From the NCBI GenBank assembly GCA_946221065.1, contig CAMIIO010000010.1, positions 10,852 through 74,851 on the forward strand: DNA of 64,000 bases, written 5' to 3'. The notes beneath the pieces are model-generated. The model was not told the origin of the DNA, did not search any database, and saw only the letters and a list, made by a program, of their open reading frames with translations. The position numbers and the translations under genes were made by a program. Numbering within the stretch: the first letter of the stretch is position 1; every line of letters starts with the position of its first letter. Source of the DNA: an uncultured Rothia sp. GTDB taxonomy: Bacteria > Actinomycetota > Actinomycetes > Actinomycetales > Micrococcaceae. Shown one piece after another: positions 1-8,815 of this stretch.

Positions 1-1
1 C

Positions 2-271
2 ACCGCTGGGCGACTTTTAGCAGAAGGAGTCAAACCGCAAGATCTTGCGTCCGCAATGTCTCAAACGGCGGAGTCTGTAAAGACGGCTCCGGTAGTGGTT
101 GAACTGGCTCGTGAACACGGGGTAGAAATGCCTATTAGCGAGGCCGTGGTGGCTGTTCTTTCGGAACAACTTGATATCGCTGAACTTGCCCCCAGACTAC
201 TGGGTAGAACACTTAAAAATGAAAATAGCACCGCATCGCTTTCTGCGGGTACAGAGCATAGAAAAGATTAA
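2..271 (+). CDS. gpsA: Glycerol-3-phosphate dehydrogenase [NAD(P)+], C-terminal part (partial)
   Basis: The 3' end of a gene that begins before the window. Frame 2 is open from the first base, giving about 89 residues. It makes sn-glycerol 3-phosphate from dihydroxyacetone phosphate for phospholipid synthesis in the cytoplasm. The segment GRLLAEG, then AMSQTAESVKTAPVVVELA and HGVEMPI, is the typical C-terminal helical domain of GpsA. An internal ATG at 56 exists, but the homology continues upstream of it, so it is not the start. The stop TAA (269-271) abuts the ATG of ddl with no gap, the usual gpsA-ddl arrangement in actinobacteria, which suggests co-transcription. The last 20 or so residues are low-complexity and variable. 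Confidence 0.9.
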   Translation, partial: TAGRLLAEGVKPQDLASAMSQTAESVKTAPVVVELAREHGVEMPISEAVVAVLSEQLDIAELAPRLLGRTLKNENSTASLSAGTEHRKD

Positions 272-1411
272 ATGACTTCAGAAAATACTTCCGGCACTGT
301 CTCTCCTAAAACAACCGTAGCCGTATTGTGCGGTGGGCGTTCATCCGAGCACCCTATTTCTTTGATTACCGCTTGCGGTGTACTCGGTGCCATTGATTCC
401 GATAAATATGAAGTGATAACTATCGGAATTACTCCCGAGGGCAAGTGGTATCAAACCGATCTAAAATCCTTGCAGGAACTCACCGCCCAGGGACCCACCG
501 CGCACTTTACCGGCAGTGAGCTTGAGGTTTTTGTTCCAATGGGCGGGGGAGACACCCGTTTCCGTTTGGTAGATTCCAACGGCCATTTGAGCTTTACCGG
601 CTCTGTCGATGTGGTTTTCCCGCTCTTACACGGTCCTTTTGGCGAAGACGGCACAGTGCAGGGTCTGTTAGAGATGGCAGATTTGAAATATGTGGGCTGT
701 GGAGTGGCTTCTTCTGCTCTGGGCATGGATAAGCATTTTATGAAGGTTGCTTTTGAAGCTGCCGGTTTGCAGGTGGGCCCGTACGAAGTAGTGTCTAAAC
801 GCCAGTGGGGTCACGATGCACAGGCCGTGAAAGCTCGTATTGAGCAGCTGGGGTTCCCCGTATTTGTTAAACCTGCTCGTGCCGGCTCCTCCTTTGGCAT
901 TACTAAAGTTGATTCTGTAGCCGGGTTGGATGAGGCGATTGCCGAAGCTCATAGTTTTGATCCAAAGCTTGTGATTGAAGCTGGAATTGAAGGTCGGGAA
1001 ATTGAATGTGCGGTATTAGATACTCCGCATGGAGGGGTTCCCCGTGCTTCCCACCCAGGGGAAATCGTGGTGATGGATGAGGACACCGATTTCTATGACT
1101 TTGAAGCGAAGTATGTTTCTACGACTTCCGCTCAGACTCGATGCCCTGCTCATTTACCGCAGGACGTGCAGGATAAAATTCGTAAACTCGCGGTAGAGGC
1201 TTTTCTTGCGCTAGACGGGGAAGGGCTATCGCGTGCAGACTTCTTCTACACCACCAATGGCGATATCGTCATTAACGAGGTCAATACCATGCCTGGTTTT
1301 ACGCCTATCAGCATGTATAAGACCATGTGGGAAGCAACCGGAATTGAATACCATGAACTGATTGAAGAGCTGATTCAACTTGCGCTGGCTCGCCCGCTGG
1401 GCTTGCGCTAA
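272..1411 (+). CDS. ddl: D-alanine--D-alanine ligase
   Basis: An ATP-dependent cytoplasmic ligase that makes the D-Ala-D-Ala dipeptide for peptidoglycan precursors. At 379 residues it is normal for the longer actinobacterial/DdlA type. An N-terminal GGRSSEHPIS motif is near residue 20. HGPFGEDGTVQGLLE follows near 115, then the ATP-grasp domain with PARAGSSFGI. The C-terminal NEVNTMPGFTPISMY is the Mg-ligand and D-Ala-binding signature. The ATG directly follows the gpsA stop, so translational coupling is likely. The gene ends before a strong bidirectional hairpin at 1442-1481. Confidence 0.96.
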   Translation: MTSENTSGTVSPKTTVAVLCGGRSSEHPISLITACGVLGAIDSDKYEVITIGITPEGKWYQTDLKSLQELTAQGPTAHFTGSELEVFVPMGGGDTRFRLVDSNGHLSFTGSVDVVFPLLHGPFGEDGTVQGLLEMADLKYVGCGVASSALGMDKHFMKVAFEAAGLQVGPYEVVSKRQWGHDAQAVKARIEQLGFPVFVKPARAGSSFGITKVDSVAGLDEAIAEAHSFDPKLVIEAGIEGREIECAVLDTPHGGVPRASHPGEIVVMDEDTDFYDFEAKYVSTTSAQTRCPAHLPQDVQDKIRKLAVEAFLALDGEGLSRADFFYTTNGDIVINEVNTMPGFTPISMYKTMWEATGIEYHELIEELIQLALARPLGLR

Positions 1412-1441
1412 CACCCCAAAGCTCAGCTTATAGTACCGGAA

Positions 1442-1481
1442 AAGATGGCCTAGATACTCTGAGAGGTATCTAGGCCATCTT
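1442..1481. terminator. Bidirectional terminator hairpin between ddl and the DUF3515 gene
   Basis: A perfect 16-bp inverted repeat (1442-1457 and 1466-1481) with an 8-nt loop, between two convergent genes. Short T/A tracts flank it on both sides. It is placed to stop transcription of both ddl (+) and the lipoprotein gene (-). Confidence 0.85.
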
Positions 1482-2096
1482 CTACTGGTCGGTATTTAGC
1501 GTGTCGGCAAGGTTAGTACACTTTTTTGTTTGAGGAAGTTGCTTGACGGCGGATTCCACGTTCAGAAGCAACGTGGAGCTGCTGACGGCGTCGGCATTAA
1601 AGGTAATTTGAAGTGCCGGTTCCCTACCAAAAGTGGTGGCTGTCCAGGTGCCCGTAGCGTTTTGAGTAGCTGATGGCTGGTGATGCGCGTTATCCGAAGG
1701 AACGCCGGTGGAAGAGGGTGCTGAGGTCGGTGCGTGCGTAGAAGCTGCACCCTGAGCAGAAGTTTGTTCTTCAGCGGGTTTAAGAACCCAATCCACACCG
1801 TTGACGGAAACACAAGGATCAATAACTGGCTGAGGAACCTCAACCCCACACTTGATGATAATATCTGCCGGATCTCCCCAAGCGGTAGCAGCCTGTGCGG
1901 TAGTTTCACGCTGTTGTAAACCGCCAATGCTGGTAGGCATCGCCACCATAGCTGAGGCACACTGGGGATTTGCGGCGTCGGGTGCGGGTTCTAAATGGAC
2001 GGCTCCGGAACCACAACCTGCCAGTAGCGGCAAAAGAAGCAGAGTAGCAGTAGGGTAGATAAGGTTTTTTTGTGGATTCTTTTCTGTACGGTTCAC
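1482..2096 (-). CDS. DUF3515 family lipoprotein
   Basis: A 204-residue predicted lipoprotein. A short basic N-terminus is followed by a hydrophobic stretch and the lipobox LLAGC near residue 28, so it should be lipidated and anchored outside the membrane. The mature part shows the DUF3515 pattern: PQCASAM, then GLQQRET, then a WGDPA..I.KCGVEVP segment and an internal PCVSVNGVDWV. A low-complexity Thr/Ser/Ala insertion lies around residues 115-145. DUF3515 genes commonly lie between ddl and thiL in actinobacteria, as here. The function is unknown; a cell-envelope role is inferred from export and context only. The gene is divergent from the surface-protein gene that follows. Confidence 0.82.
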   Translation of the reverse strand: MNRTEKNPQKNLIYPTATLLLLPLLAGCGSGAVHLEPAPDAANPQCASAMVAMPTSIGGLQQRETTAQAATAWGDPADIIIKCGVEVPQPVIDPCVSVNGVDWVLKPAEEQTSAQGAASTHAPTSAPSSTGVPSDNAHHQPSATQNATGTWTATTFGREPALQITFNADAVSSSTLLLNVESAVKQLPQTKKCTNLADTLNTDQ

Positions 2097-2263
2097 GCTA
2101 TGTATCCTAGCTGAGTTCTTTGTCAGAAAGCAGGGCGACGGCTAGCTGTAGCGTGAGATAAGGGTGATGTAGTAGGCAAAATAGCCCCTGCCGGTTAGCC
2201 ACAATGGCTGTTAGGCTAGAACGTACACAGCGTTTTCGTATAGGAAAAGGAGTTGGAATTTCG

Positions 2264-3763
2264 GTGTCTGACAGAAGCAACTACCTGTGGAAAGCTACAC
2301 TAGCCACAGCCACGGTAGCGAGCATGAGCGTGGTGAATATCTCCGGTGTGCTTGCTCAGACTCCACAAGCTTCTGCAACCTCCGAAGCTACACACACCGA
2401 AGAAATAGAAGATGTACCGGCTCCAGCTGAAGAGTTAGATCCTTTACCGGGAACCTCAATTGACCCGGCTGCTGTAGAGAACATCGAAACTATCGAAGAG
2501 CCTTCAACCGAACCCACGCCAGCGTCTGAGCCTCCTACTTTAGAAGAAACTAACGTTCCTACGTCAGAACCAACCCCTGAGGTAACACCGGATGCAGGGT
2601 TTCCCGAGCCCAGCGTTGCTCCAGAACCTAGCCCTACGAGCGATTCCGAGCCCACGAATGAACCGCAGCCTGCAAATGAACCGCAGCCTAGCGAGAATAC
2701 CGAGCCGTCCGAACCGTCCGAAGTACCGGCAGAAGTTTCGCCCGTTCCCCAACCTAGTGCTGTGTCAGAGCCCAGCCCTACGGCTAAACCGCAACCTAGC
2801 GAGAGCCCTCTTCCCGATCCTGCGCCCACGGCAGAACCTACTTCTTCGCCCACATCCCATAACACCGAGGAACCAACACCTCACCCATCCATTCCGCAAT
2901 CGTTTCCTGTAGAACCTAATAACCACCTTCCAGAAGAGGAAGTCACAGTAGCTCCTAGTCCCGATAACGAATCCGCGATAGATCATGCTGCCGCTGAGAC
3001 TGAGACTGAGACTGAGACTACAGAACAGCCCACTGATTCTGAATCGGTTGAGGAAGTCCCCAACACCTCTGCCCCTACAACACAGCCGAGTACTACCGAG
3101 AACCAATTCTCTGGAAGTCGCCCAAGTACACCCGCAGTAAACCCCACCTCATCTGATGGTAGGCAAACCGGTGTTCTCGCGCCTTCTGAGCAACAACCAC
3201 CTTCAGCAGCACACGGTTCCTCTTCCGTAGCTTTTGAGCAACCTGCTCCCCAAACCACCACCGCCCAACAGCACACAGTACCTCCGCGCACACAACGAGG
3301 CTGGTCCACACTTTCTGCTGTCGCGTATCCTCAAGCTCAACCCGAAAACCGAAATTCTTCCGAACCTCTCTTAGCCCGTGCCACCCGTCCCGACACACAC
3401 GGTACGAAGAGCCACCCTGGATCTTCCTCTCTCATAGCCTCGGGTACGGGCCTCTTTGGCGTTAACCGGGAAAAAGGTGAACCTAATCTCGTAGCTCCGA
3501 TACAGCAACAACCTGCCGAGTGGGTTCAGGGGCTATTTAGTACCACAGCCCAGGACTCTCACGGATCCAAAGATTCTGTGGCGGCAGGCGTCACCGGGGC
3601 AAATAGTCAAGAACACTCGGCTGGAACGCCCACCACTAGCGAAGCTCTGACCCGTGGCGAAAAAATTATTCAAGGTAATGCGCCGGCTATCTTCTTTACC
3701 CTCTTGGGGTTGGGCACCATCGTATATGTGACTCGTCAATTTACGCGCTCGCAGAAGGGATAG
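2264..3763 (+). CDS. Pro/Ser/Thr/Glu-rich surface protein with signal peptide and C-terminal membrane anchor
   Basis: A protein of about 499 residues with no family I recognise. I chose GTG 2264 because AAAAGGAG (2245-2252) lies 11 nt upstream and the product then begins with a classical signal peptide (basic start, hydrophobic core, cleavage near VLA-Q). An upstream ATG at 2204 without a Shine-Dalgarno would add 20 residues. After the signal comes a disordered acidic region built from degenerate EPSEP, EPQP and PTPEV repeats, including an exact 15-bp DNA repeat with 18-bp period (2657-2689) and four TGAGAC units (2995-3018) encoding TETETE. A more neutral Gln/Ser/Thr-rich part follows. The last 30 residues hold one hydrophobic helix and a short basic tail. 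There is no LPXTG. It ends 4 nt before thiL, so it may be co-transcribed with it. A wall-spanning stalk is inferred. Confidence 0.75.
   Translation: MSDRSNYLWKATLATATVASMSVVNISGVLAQTPQASATSEATHTEEIEDVPAPAEELDPLPGTSIDPAAVENIETIEEPSTEPTPASEPPTLEETNVPTSEPTPEVTPDAGFPEPSVAPEPSPTSDSEPTNEPQPANEPQPSENTEPSEPSEVPAEVSPVPQPSAVSEPSPTAKPQPSESPLPDPAPTAEPTSSPTSHNTEEPTPHPSIPQSFPVEPNNHLPEEEVTVAPSPDNESAIDHAAAETETETETTEQPTDSESVEEVPNTSAPTTQPSTTENQFSGSRPSTPAVNPTSSDGRQTGVLAPSEQQPPSAAHGSSSVAFEQPAPQTTTAQQHTVPPRTQRGWSTLSAVAYPQAQPENRNSSEPLLARATRPDTHGTKSHPGSSSLIASGTGLFGVNREKGEPNLVAPIQQQPAEWVQGLFSTTAQDSHGSKDSVAAGVTGANSQEHSAGTPTTSEALTRGEKIIQGNAPAIFFTLLGLGTIVYVTRQFTRSQKG
2657..2689 (+). repeat. Short in-frame direct repeat in the surface-protein gene
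   Basis: A 15-bp sequence encoding NEPQP occurs twice exactly (2657-2671 and 2675-2689) with an 18-bp period. Copy-number changes would keep the reading frame and only change the length of the stalk. Confidence 0.7.
2995..3018 (+). repeat. (TGAGAC)4 microsatellite
   Basis: Four perfect tandem copies of TGAGAC encoding alternating Glu-Thr. The six-base unit means slippage alters length but not frame. Confidence 0.85.
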
Positions 3764-3767
3764 CAGG

Positions 3768-4871
3768 GTGGGAGCACAAGATACCTCAAGCGAAGCGGAA
3801 TTACTAGCAGGGTTCTTGCCTATTCTTGAAGCCCATAACCAGCACGTTCGCAGGGAAGCTGCTAGCCGTGGCTTATCAGATTCCTTGGTAGTTGGACCCG
3901 GCGATGATTGCGCGGTGTTGCACTTACCGCAGGCTCCTACCGTTATTACCACCGATACTCAGACTGAAGGGCAAGATTTCCGGCAGGTATGGCCCAGCGG
4001 TGCGAGTACTGAAGGATACGACGTGGGCTGGAAAGCCGCAACACAAAATCTTGCAGACGTAGCTGCTATGGGAGCGGAGCCTAGTACCCTCGTCGTTTCG
4101 CTGTCTTTACCCCCGTATGTTTCTGCGGAATGGGTGCAGGGCTTTGCACGAGGGCTCGTAGATTCATGCAGAGCAAATCAGGCTTCCCTCTGTACCGTGT
4201 CCGGAGGAGACTTAGGAAGAAGCAGTGAAATCTCGGTGACGGTGACGGCGGTAGGACAGTGTGCCGCACAGCCGGTGCTCAGAAACGGAGCGTGTCCCGG
4301 CGACGTCGTCGCGGTCGCGGGGGAGCTAGGAACGGCAGCGGCAGGGTTTGCTTGCTTAGAATACTCAACCGATCATTTAGCGTGGATCGCGGAAGTTGCC
4401 TCGGTCGTAGAAGCACAGCAACGGCCGCTAGGAGCAATTACCGCTGGGCATGCAGCAGCTGGTTGTGCGCACTCCATGCTTGATATATCTGACGGTCTGA
4501 TACGAGACGCACAGCGTATCGCCTTGGCATCGGGTGTCTCCATTGATTTTTCAATGGCTCAGCTAGAGCCAATGGTAACTGCGCTTCTCCCTGCCGCGCG
4601 CTGGTTACTTACCCGTGCTCCCGCATTTGCTCACGACCGGGGGCTCTCCGAGAAAGACCTGGAAATCTCAGCGCAGCGTCAAGCTACACAGTGGATGCTA
4701 TCGGGTGGCGAAAACCACGGTATGCTTGCCACCTTTGCAGCTCATGAGTCAATTCCCTCCGGGTTCACCGAGGTAGGCACATGCGCCAGTGCCGACTTAG
4801 CACCAAAAGTTACAGTAGACAAACAATTACCGAATGTGACCGGCTGGGATCACTTTAACCGCGGTAGATAA
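3768..4871 (+). CDS. thiL: Thiamine-monophosphate kinase
   Basis: Phosphorylates thiamine monophosphate to thiamine diphosphate, the last step of cofactor synthesis; AceE in this window uses that cofactor. The protein has 367 residues from GTG 3768. The AIR-synthase-like fold is marked by GPGDDCAV near residue 43 (Mg/ATP-binding aspartates), then DTQTEGQDF (usually DxLVEGxHF), then DVGWKAATQNLADVAAMGA and SGGDLG, and LDISDGL in the second half. The N-terminal 40 residues are typical of actinobacterial ThiL. It starts 4 nt after the surface-protein gene, within AGAAGGGA-containing sequence that could serve as its ribosome-binding site. Confidence 0.93.
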   Translation: MGAQDTSSEAELLAGFLPILEAHNQHVRREAASRGLSDSLVVGPGDDCAVLHLPQAPTVITTDTQTEGQDFRQVWPSGASTEGYDVGWKAATQNLADVAAMGAEPSTLVVSLSLPPYVSAEWVQGFARGLVDSCRANQASLCTVSGGDLGRSSEISVTVTAVGQCAAQPVLRNGACPGDVVAVAGELGTAAAGFACLEYSTDHLAWIAEVASVVEAQQRPLGAITAGHAAAGCAHSMLDISDGLIRDAQRIALASGVSIDFSMAQLEPMVTALLPAARWLLTRAPAFAHDRGLSEKDLEISAQRQATQWMLSGGENHGMLATFAAHESIPSGFTEVGTCASADLAPKVTVDKQLPNVTGWDHFNRGR

Positions 4872-4945
4872 GACTTTTATCTCTCTTTGAGGGAAAATAG
4901 AGTTCAAGAACATACACCACATTCTCTATAGAAAGCGGAATCACT

Positions 4946-5869
4946 ATGGCTACCTACAATCTTGGTAATCTGTGGCAACCCTGGATGAATCGGGCTCTTG
5001 AATCGGTTCAGCATTTTGAGCAGGCTCTGAACGATCTCAACGAGTTCCCTGTTCCCGATTCCGATACCGGTAGCAATCTGGTAGCAACTCTACAAGCTGC
5101 CCAAGGAATCGAAGACCCTGTAGAAGCGGCGCAACAGGTGCTCAAAGCCGCGCAGGGCAACTCGGGCATGCTGCTCTCCATCTGGCTAAAGAACTTTGTG
5201 CTTTCACAGGGAGTACACGGAGAGATTACGCCAGAGTCCCTACACATGGCATTATTCTTCTCCGCACAGGACGCCAAGGGCGCAGTTTCCGAACCCGAAG
5301 AAGGCACCATCCTCTCCGTGATGGAAGCCCTGGGACGCGCCGATATCCACGGCAAAGTAGAAAACCACACCTACTACCTTGCCCAGCTCGCGCTGACCAT
5401 CACTGAAGAATCGGTACGCGTATCCACGCAGAATCCCGAACAAGAAATCGTAGATTCCGGTGCGGCAGGTCTGGCGCTCGTCATCAACGCATTCAGCTAT
5501 GCACTTTCTACAAACGCATTAGACGAGGCCGCTTTCGAGGAAATTTTGCAACCTCAGAACGCTGCAGATAACGCAAAAGAACGCGAACGCAAGGCACAGC
5601 TTACCGCCGAACAGGTAGGCGTTGAAGTCATGGGTGAATTACAAGTCTCCAAAGATACCGTCGAAACGCTACGTACCGATCTTGAAAAGGTGGGCGATTC
5701 TGTAGTGATTTATGAGCTTTCCGACGATGCCGGTGAGCCCGTATGGAAGATTCACGTTCACGTTGAACAACGAGAGAGCGCGCTAGAAGTTTTCTCTCGA
5801 TACGGAACACCCACAAATGTTCGTATCTCTTCATTGATTGCTTCCTGTTCTGAGAAGGGTCGTCGTTGA
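4946..5869 (+). CDS. DAK2/FakA-like kinase, short form lacking the C-terminal domain
   Basis: A 307-residue protein. Residues 1-190 form a DhaL/DAK2 ATP-binding domain: PVPDSDTGSN near residue 36 carries the Mg-chelating aspartates, and GNSGMLLS near residue 75 is the nucleotide loop. Residues 210-305 match the middle domain of fatty acid kinase FakA (VEVMGELQVS, GDSVVIYEL, KIHVHVE, GTPTNVRI). The C-terminal domain found in full FakA, which is about 550 residues long, is absent; the stop overlaps the recG start. In firmicutes FakA phosphorylates fatty acids carried by FakB, and no FakB is in this window. A DAK-recG pair is a common actinobacterial arrangement. Fatty-acid kinase activity is inferred, not shown. 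Confidence 0.85.
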   Translation: MATYNLGNLWQPWMNRALESVQHFEQALNDLNEFPVPDSDTGSNLVATLQAAQGIEDPVEAAQQVLKAAQGNSGMLLSIWLKNFVLSQGVHGEITPESLHMALFFSAQDAKGAVSEPEEGTILSVMEALGRADIHGKVENHTYYLAQLALTITEESVRVSTQNPEQEIVDSGAAGLALVINAFSYALSTNALDEAAFEEILQPQNAADNAKERERKAQLTAEQVGVEVMGELQVSKDTVETLRTDLEKVGDSVVIYELSDDAGEPVWKIHVHVEQRESALEVFSRYGTPTNVRISSLIASCSEKGRR

Positions 5870-8736
5870 CCTCAGCCCAAGAGCAACCGCTCTTTGAGGA
5901 GCCCGTAGCGGCTCCATCTCAGAAGACGCCGTCCGGTCAGGAAAAGAAACCTGCCCGGACGGCGTCACGCTCGCGTTCTACAGCACGGAAGCCCGCCCAG
6001 CAAACAGGAGCTGAACCGTTACTATCTCAGAGGTTGGAAGCGCCACCTGCTGAATCGATCAAGACTGCGCAGGAGCTACAATCTACCTCCGAGCGGCAGA
6101 CCAAGCACCCCAGTAGAGGAACTAAGCCGGCGAAGAAAGCCAGCTCTCAACGTGCTTCACCAAAGAAGCGAAACCAGGGTAAAAAGCCGGCTACCATCTC
6201 TGTTAACGACTCGGGCAAAAAACAAGCTACACAACGGTATGCTAAAGAAGCTCGCCTAGAGAATGAACACCTTAAAAAGTATCTCTCTGCAACAGATGCT
6301 AAGGCGCTCAAAACCCATTTGGGGATTGAAACGGTGGGGGAGTTCCTTGAATTTTATCCGCGTAAATATTTACCGCGCGGGGAGCTGAGTTCTTTTGCGA
6401 ATCTTGTAGAGGGTAGCCAGGTAAGCATTATTGCCCGCGTGGTTAAAGTGAGCACTCGCCAGTTACGAGCCCGCCGCGGTTCGCTCACCGAGGTCATCAT
6501 CACTGACCAGCTTACCGATGACGTTAGTGAAGAACCGAACACGATTTTTCAGGACTCTGCGGTGCAGCGGCCCCGTGCCGACTATCGCTTTGCTCCCTCT
6601 CAGGGAACTGCCCAGGGACATCACCCGCGCATTATGGGTTCTGCAAGCGGTTACTCCGATAACTTTGGGATCCTACCATCGGCAATGGCTAACGGGTATT
6701 TACAGGACTCACCTTTTGCCGATTATGTGATGGGTGCCCCGAGTACCCGCATGACGCTTTCCTTCTTTAACGCCTGGACTGCGGCTCGTGAGATTTATGT
6801 GGGGGACCAGGTGATGTTCTCGGGCAAGGTGGGGTCTTATCGTGGCGAACTCACATTGACTAACCCGCACTATGCTGTTCTGACCGAGAACCGTGCAGAT
6901 ACGGTACAAACACCTCAAGCAATCGAGCGCGCTAAACAGCGGGCTACCGCGCCCATTCCCGTATATAGGGCGAGCGCTAAGCTTCCCACTGATCGGATTG
7001 CTACGGCCATGGAAACCTTATTGGATTCGGCGCCGCTGGCGGAGTTAGAAGATCCCATCCCGGCGCAGGTGCGCTCTCGCCGGAAGATCCCTTCTCTTAG
7101 CTGGACGTATCGAGCCGTACATACTCCTGACACCGAGGAAACGTGGCGTGCTGCTCAGCATTTTTTGCGTTTCCGTGAGGCGTTTGTTTTGCAGTCTGCG
7201 TTGGCGAGGATTCGTGAGGCTCGTGCAGCACATTCGACGGTGGCTCGACCTCTGGTTCAGGGGGGCTTGGCGGATCAGTTACTTGAGATTTTGCCGTATA
7301 GTTTGACGGCCGGGCAGGAGAGCGTTGGGCAGGAAATTTCTGCGGATTTGGGTTCGCAGATTCCGATGAACCGCTTGTTGCAGGGGGATGTGGGCTCGGG
7401 TAAAACCGTGGTGGCTTTACGTGCGATGTTGCAGGTAGTGGATAACGGTGCGCAGGCTGCCATGTTAGCGCCTACCGAGGTTCTTGCCGAGCAACATTAT
7501 CGTTCGGTGCTGGAGATTTTGGGGTCGCTGACTAACGATACGGTGATTCCGAGCCAGGAGGTTGGTGCTGCCGCTGGGGAGAAACCTGCGGTACACGTGG
7601 TGCTGTTGAAAGCGTCTTTACCTGCGGCGGTGAAGAAGAAAGCACTTGTGGATATTGCCTCCGGTGCTGCCGATATTGTGATTGGTACGCATGCGCTTTT
7701 GGCGGATGCTGTTTCTTTTGCGGAGCTTGGCATGGTGGTGGTGGATGAGCAGCACCGTTTTGGTGTGGAGCAGCGCGATGCTTTGCGTGGGGCTGGGGGC
7801 GAGTTGCCACACCGTCTGGTGATGACGGCTACTCCTATCCCGCGAACCGTTGCTATGACGGTGTTTGGTGATCTTGACACTTCGGTGCTAAATCAGCTTC
7901 CTGCCGGACGGCAAAAGATTCAGACGGTGGTGGTTCCACTGAAGGAGCACCCTACGTGGGAGCGACGAATATGGCAGCGTGCTCGTGAAGAAATTGATGC
8001 GGGGCACCAGGTGTATGTGGTGGTTCCGAAAATCGGTGAGGGCGATACCGACGCTAACCTGGAAGATGACGGCGGGCTTTACGGTTCGCCCTCAACCGAT
8101 GTGTTTAAAGACGCTGGCCCGCAGCTTAACTCGGTAAGTTCGATGATGGCGGAGCTTGCCGATATTCCCGCGCTGATAGGAACACGGGTTGCGGCTTTGC
8201 ATGGCCGGATGGATGCTGCCGAGAAAGCGCAGACCATGCAGGACTTTAGTGAGGGCCAGATTGATCTTCTGGTGTGTACCACGGTGATTGAGGTGGGCGT
8301 GAACGTTCCCAACGCCACGCTAATGATCATTATGGACGCCGATCGTTTTGGTATTTCGGGGCTGCACCAGCTGCGCGGTCGTATTGGTCGTGGAAGCCTT
8401 CCGGGAACGTGCCTGTTAGTCACCACTCAGGAGTCTGACGGCGTTTCGCGGGAGCGTCTTGCGGCGGTGGCTTCGAGTACGGATGGTTTTGAGTTGTCCC
8501 GTATTGACCTAGAGCAGCGCCGTGAGGGCGATATTTTAGGAGCTGCGCAATCCGGCAAGAAGTCTACGCTTAAACTTTTGCGTGCGTTGACTGATGCCAA
8601 GCTCATTGAGCAGGCTCGTGAAGACGCTCGGGAGATTGTGAGCGCTGATCCCATGTTGGCGCAACACCCTGACTTGGCGCGTACAATTGACCGTGCGCTA
8701 GATGCAGACCGTGAGGCGTTTTTGGGTAGAGGGTAG
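5866..8736 (+). CDS. recG: ATP-dependent DNA helicase RecG with long N-terminal extension
   Basis: Remodels stalled replication forks and branched DNA. TTG 5866 overlaps the preceding stop (TTGA). At 956 residues it is well above the usual 690-730. Residues 1-125 are a Lys/Ser/Ala/Gln-rich tail with no recognisable fold. The wedge (OB-fold) domain begins near 135 and carries an extra segment at about 215-294 between EVIITD and RMTLSFFN. Walker A GDVGSGKT is at about 507-514, the DEQH box at 627-630, then TATPIPRT, and GRIGRG in the second helicase lobe. Third-position base use shifts from mixed to strongly G/T from about 7130. The identity is certain; the role of the two additions is unknown. 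Confidence 0.95.
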   Translation: MTSAQEQPLFEEPVAAPSQKTPSGQEKKPARTASRSRSTARKPAQQTGAEPLLSQRLEAPPAESIKTAQELQSTSERQTKHPSRGTKPAKKASSQRASPKKRNQGKKPATISVNDSGKKQATQRYAKEARLENEHLKKYLSATDAKALKTHLGIETVGEFLEFYPRKYLPRGELSSFANLVEGSQVSIIARVVKVSTRQLRARRGSLTEVIITDQLTDDVSEEPNTIFQDSAVQRPRADYRFAPSQGTAQGHHPRIMGSASGYSDNFGILPSAMANGYLQDSPFADYVMGAPSTRMTLSFFNAWTAAREIYVGDQVMFSGKVGSYRGELTLTNPHYAVLTENRADTVQTPQAIERAKQRATAPIPVYRASAKLPTDRIATAMETLLDSAPLAELEDPIPAQVRSRRKIPSLSWTYRAVHTPDTEETWRAAQHFLRFREAFVLQSALARIREARAAHSTVARPLVQGGLADQLLEILPYSLTAGQESVGQEISADLGSQIPMNRLLQGDVGSGKTVVALRAMLQVVDNGAQAAMLAPTEVLAEQHYRSVLEILGSLTNDTVIPSQEVGAAAGEKPAVHVVLLKASLPAAVKKKALVDIASGAADIVIGTHALLADAVSFAELGMVVVDEQHRFGVEQRDALRGAGGELPHRLVMTATPIPRTVAMTVFGDLDTSVLNQLPAGRQKIQTVVVPLKEHPTWERRIWQRAREEIDAGHQVYVVVPKIGEGDTDANLEDDGGLYGSPSTDVFKDAGPQLNSVSSMMAELADIPALIGTRVAALHGRMDAAEKAQTMQDFSEGQIDLLVCTTVIEVGVNVPNATLMIIMDADRFGISGLHQLRGRIGRGSLPGTCLLVTTQESDGVSRERLAAVASSTDGFELSRIDLEQRREGDILGAAQSGKKSTLKLLRALTDAKLIEQAREDAREIVSADPMLAQHPDLARTIDRALDADREAFLGRG

Positions 8737-8815
8737 CTTCTTGCCGGTAAAGCATAGTGTGCCTGCCGGGTACGATAGACTCTACCCCCTATAAGCGTCA
8801 CGGAGGAGATCCACG

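Noticed and set aside
2356..2865. A 169-residue minus-strand frame inside the surface-protein gene
   Set aside because: Its Gly/Ser-rich product mirrors the repetitive Pro/Glu/Ser codons of the real gene and has no start signal.
2995..3018. The TGAGAC microsatellite as a phase-variation switch
   Set aside because: The unit is six bases, so slippage cannot shift the frame.
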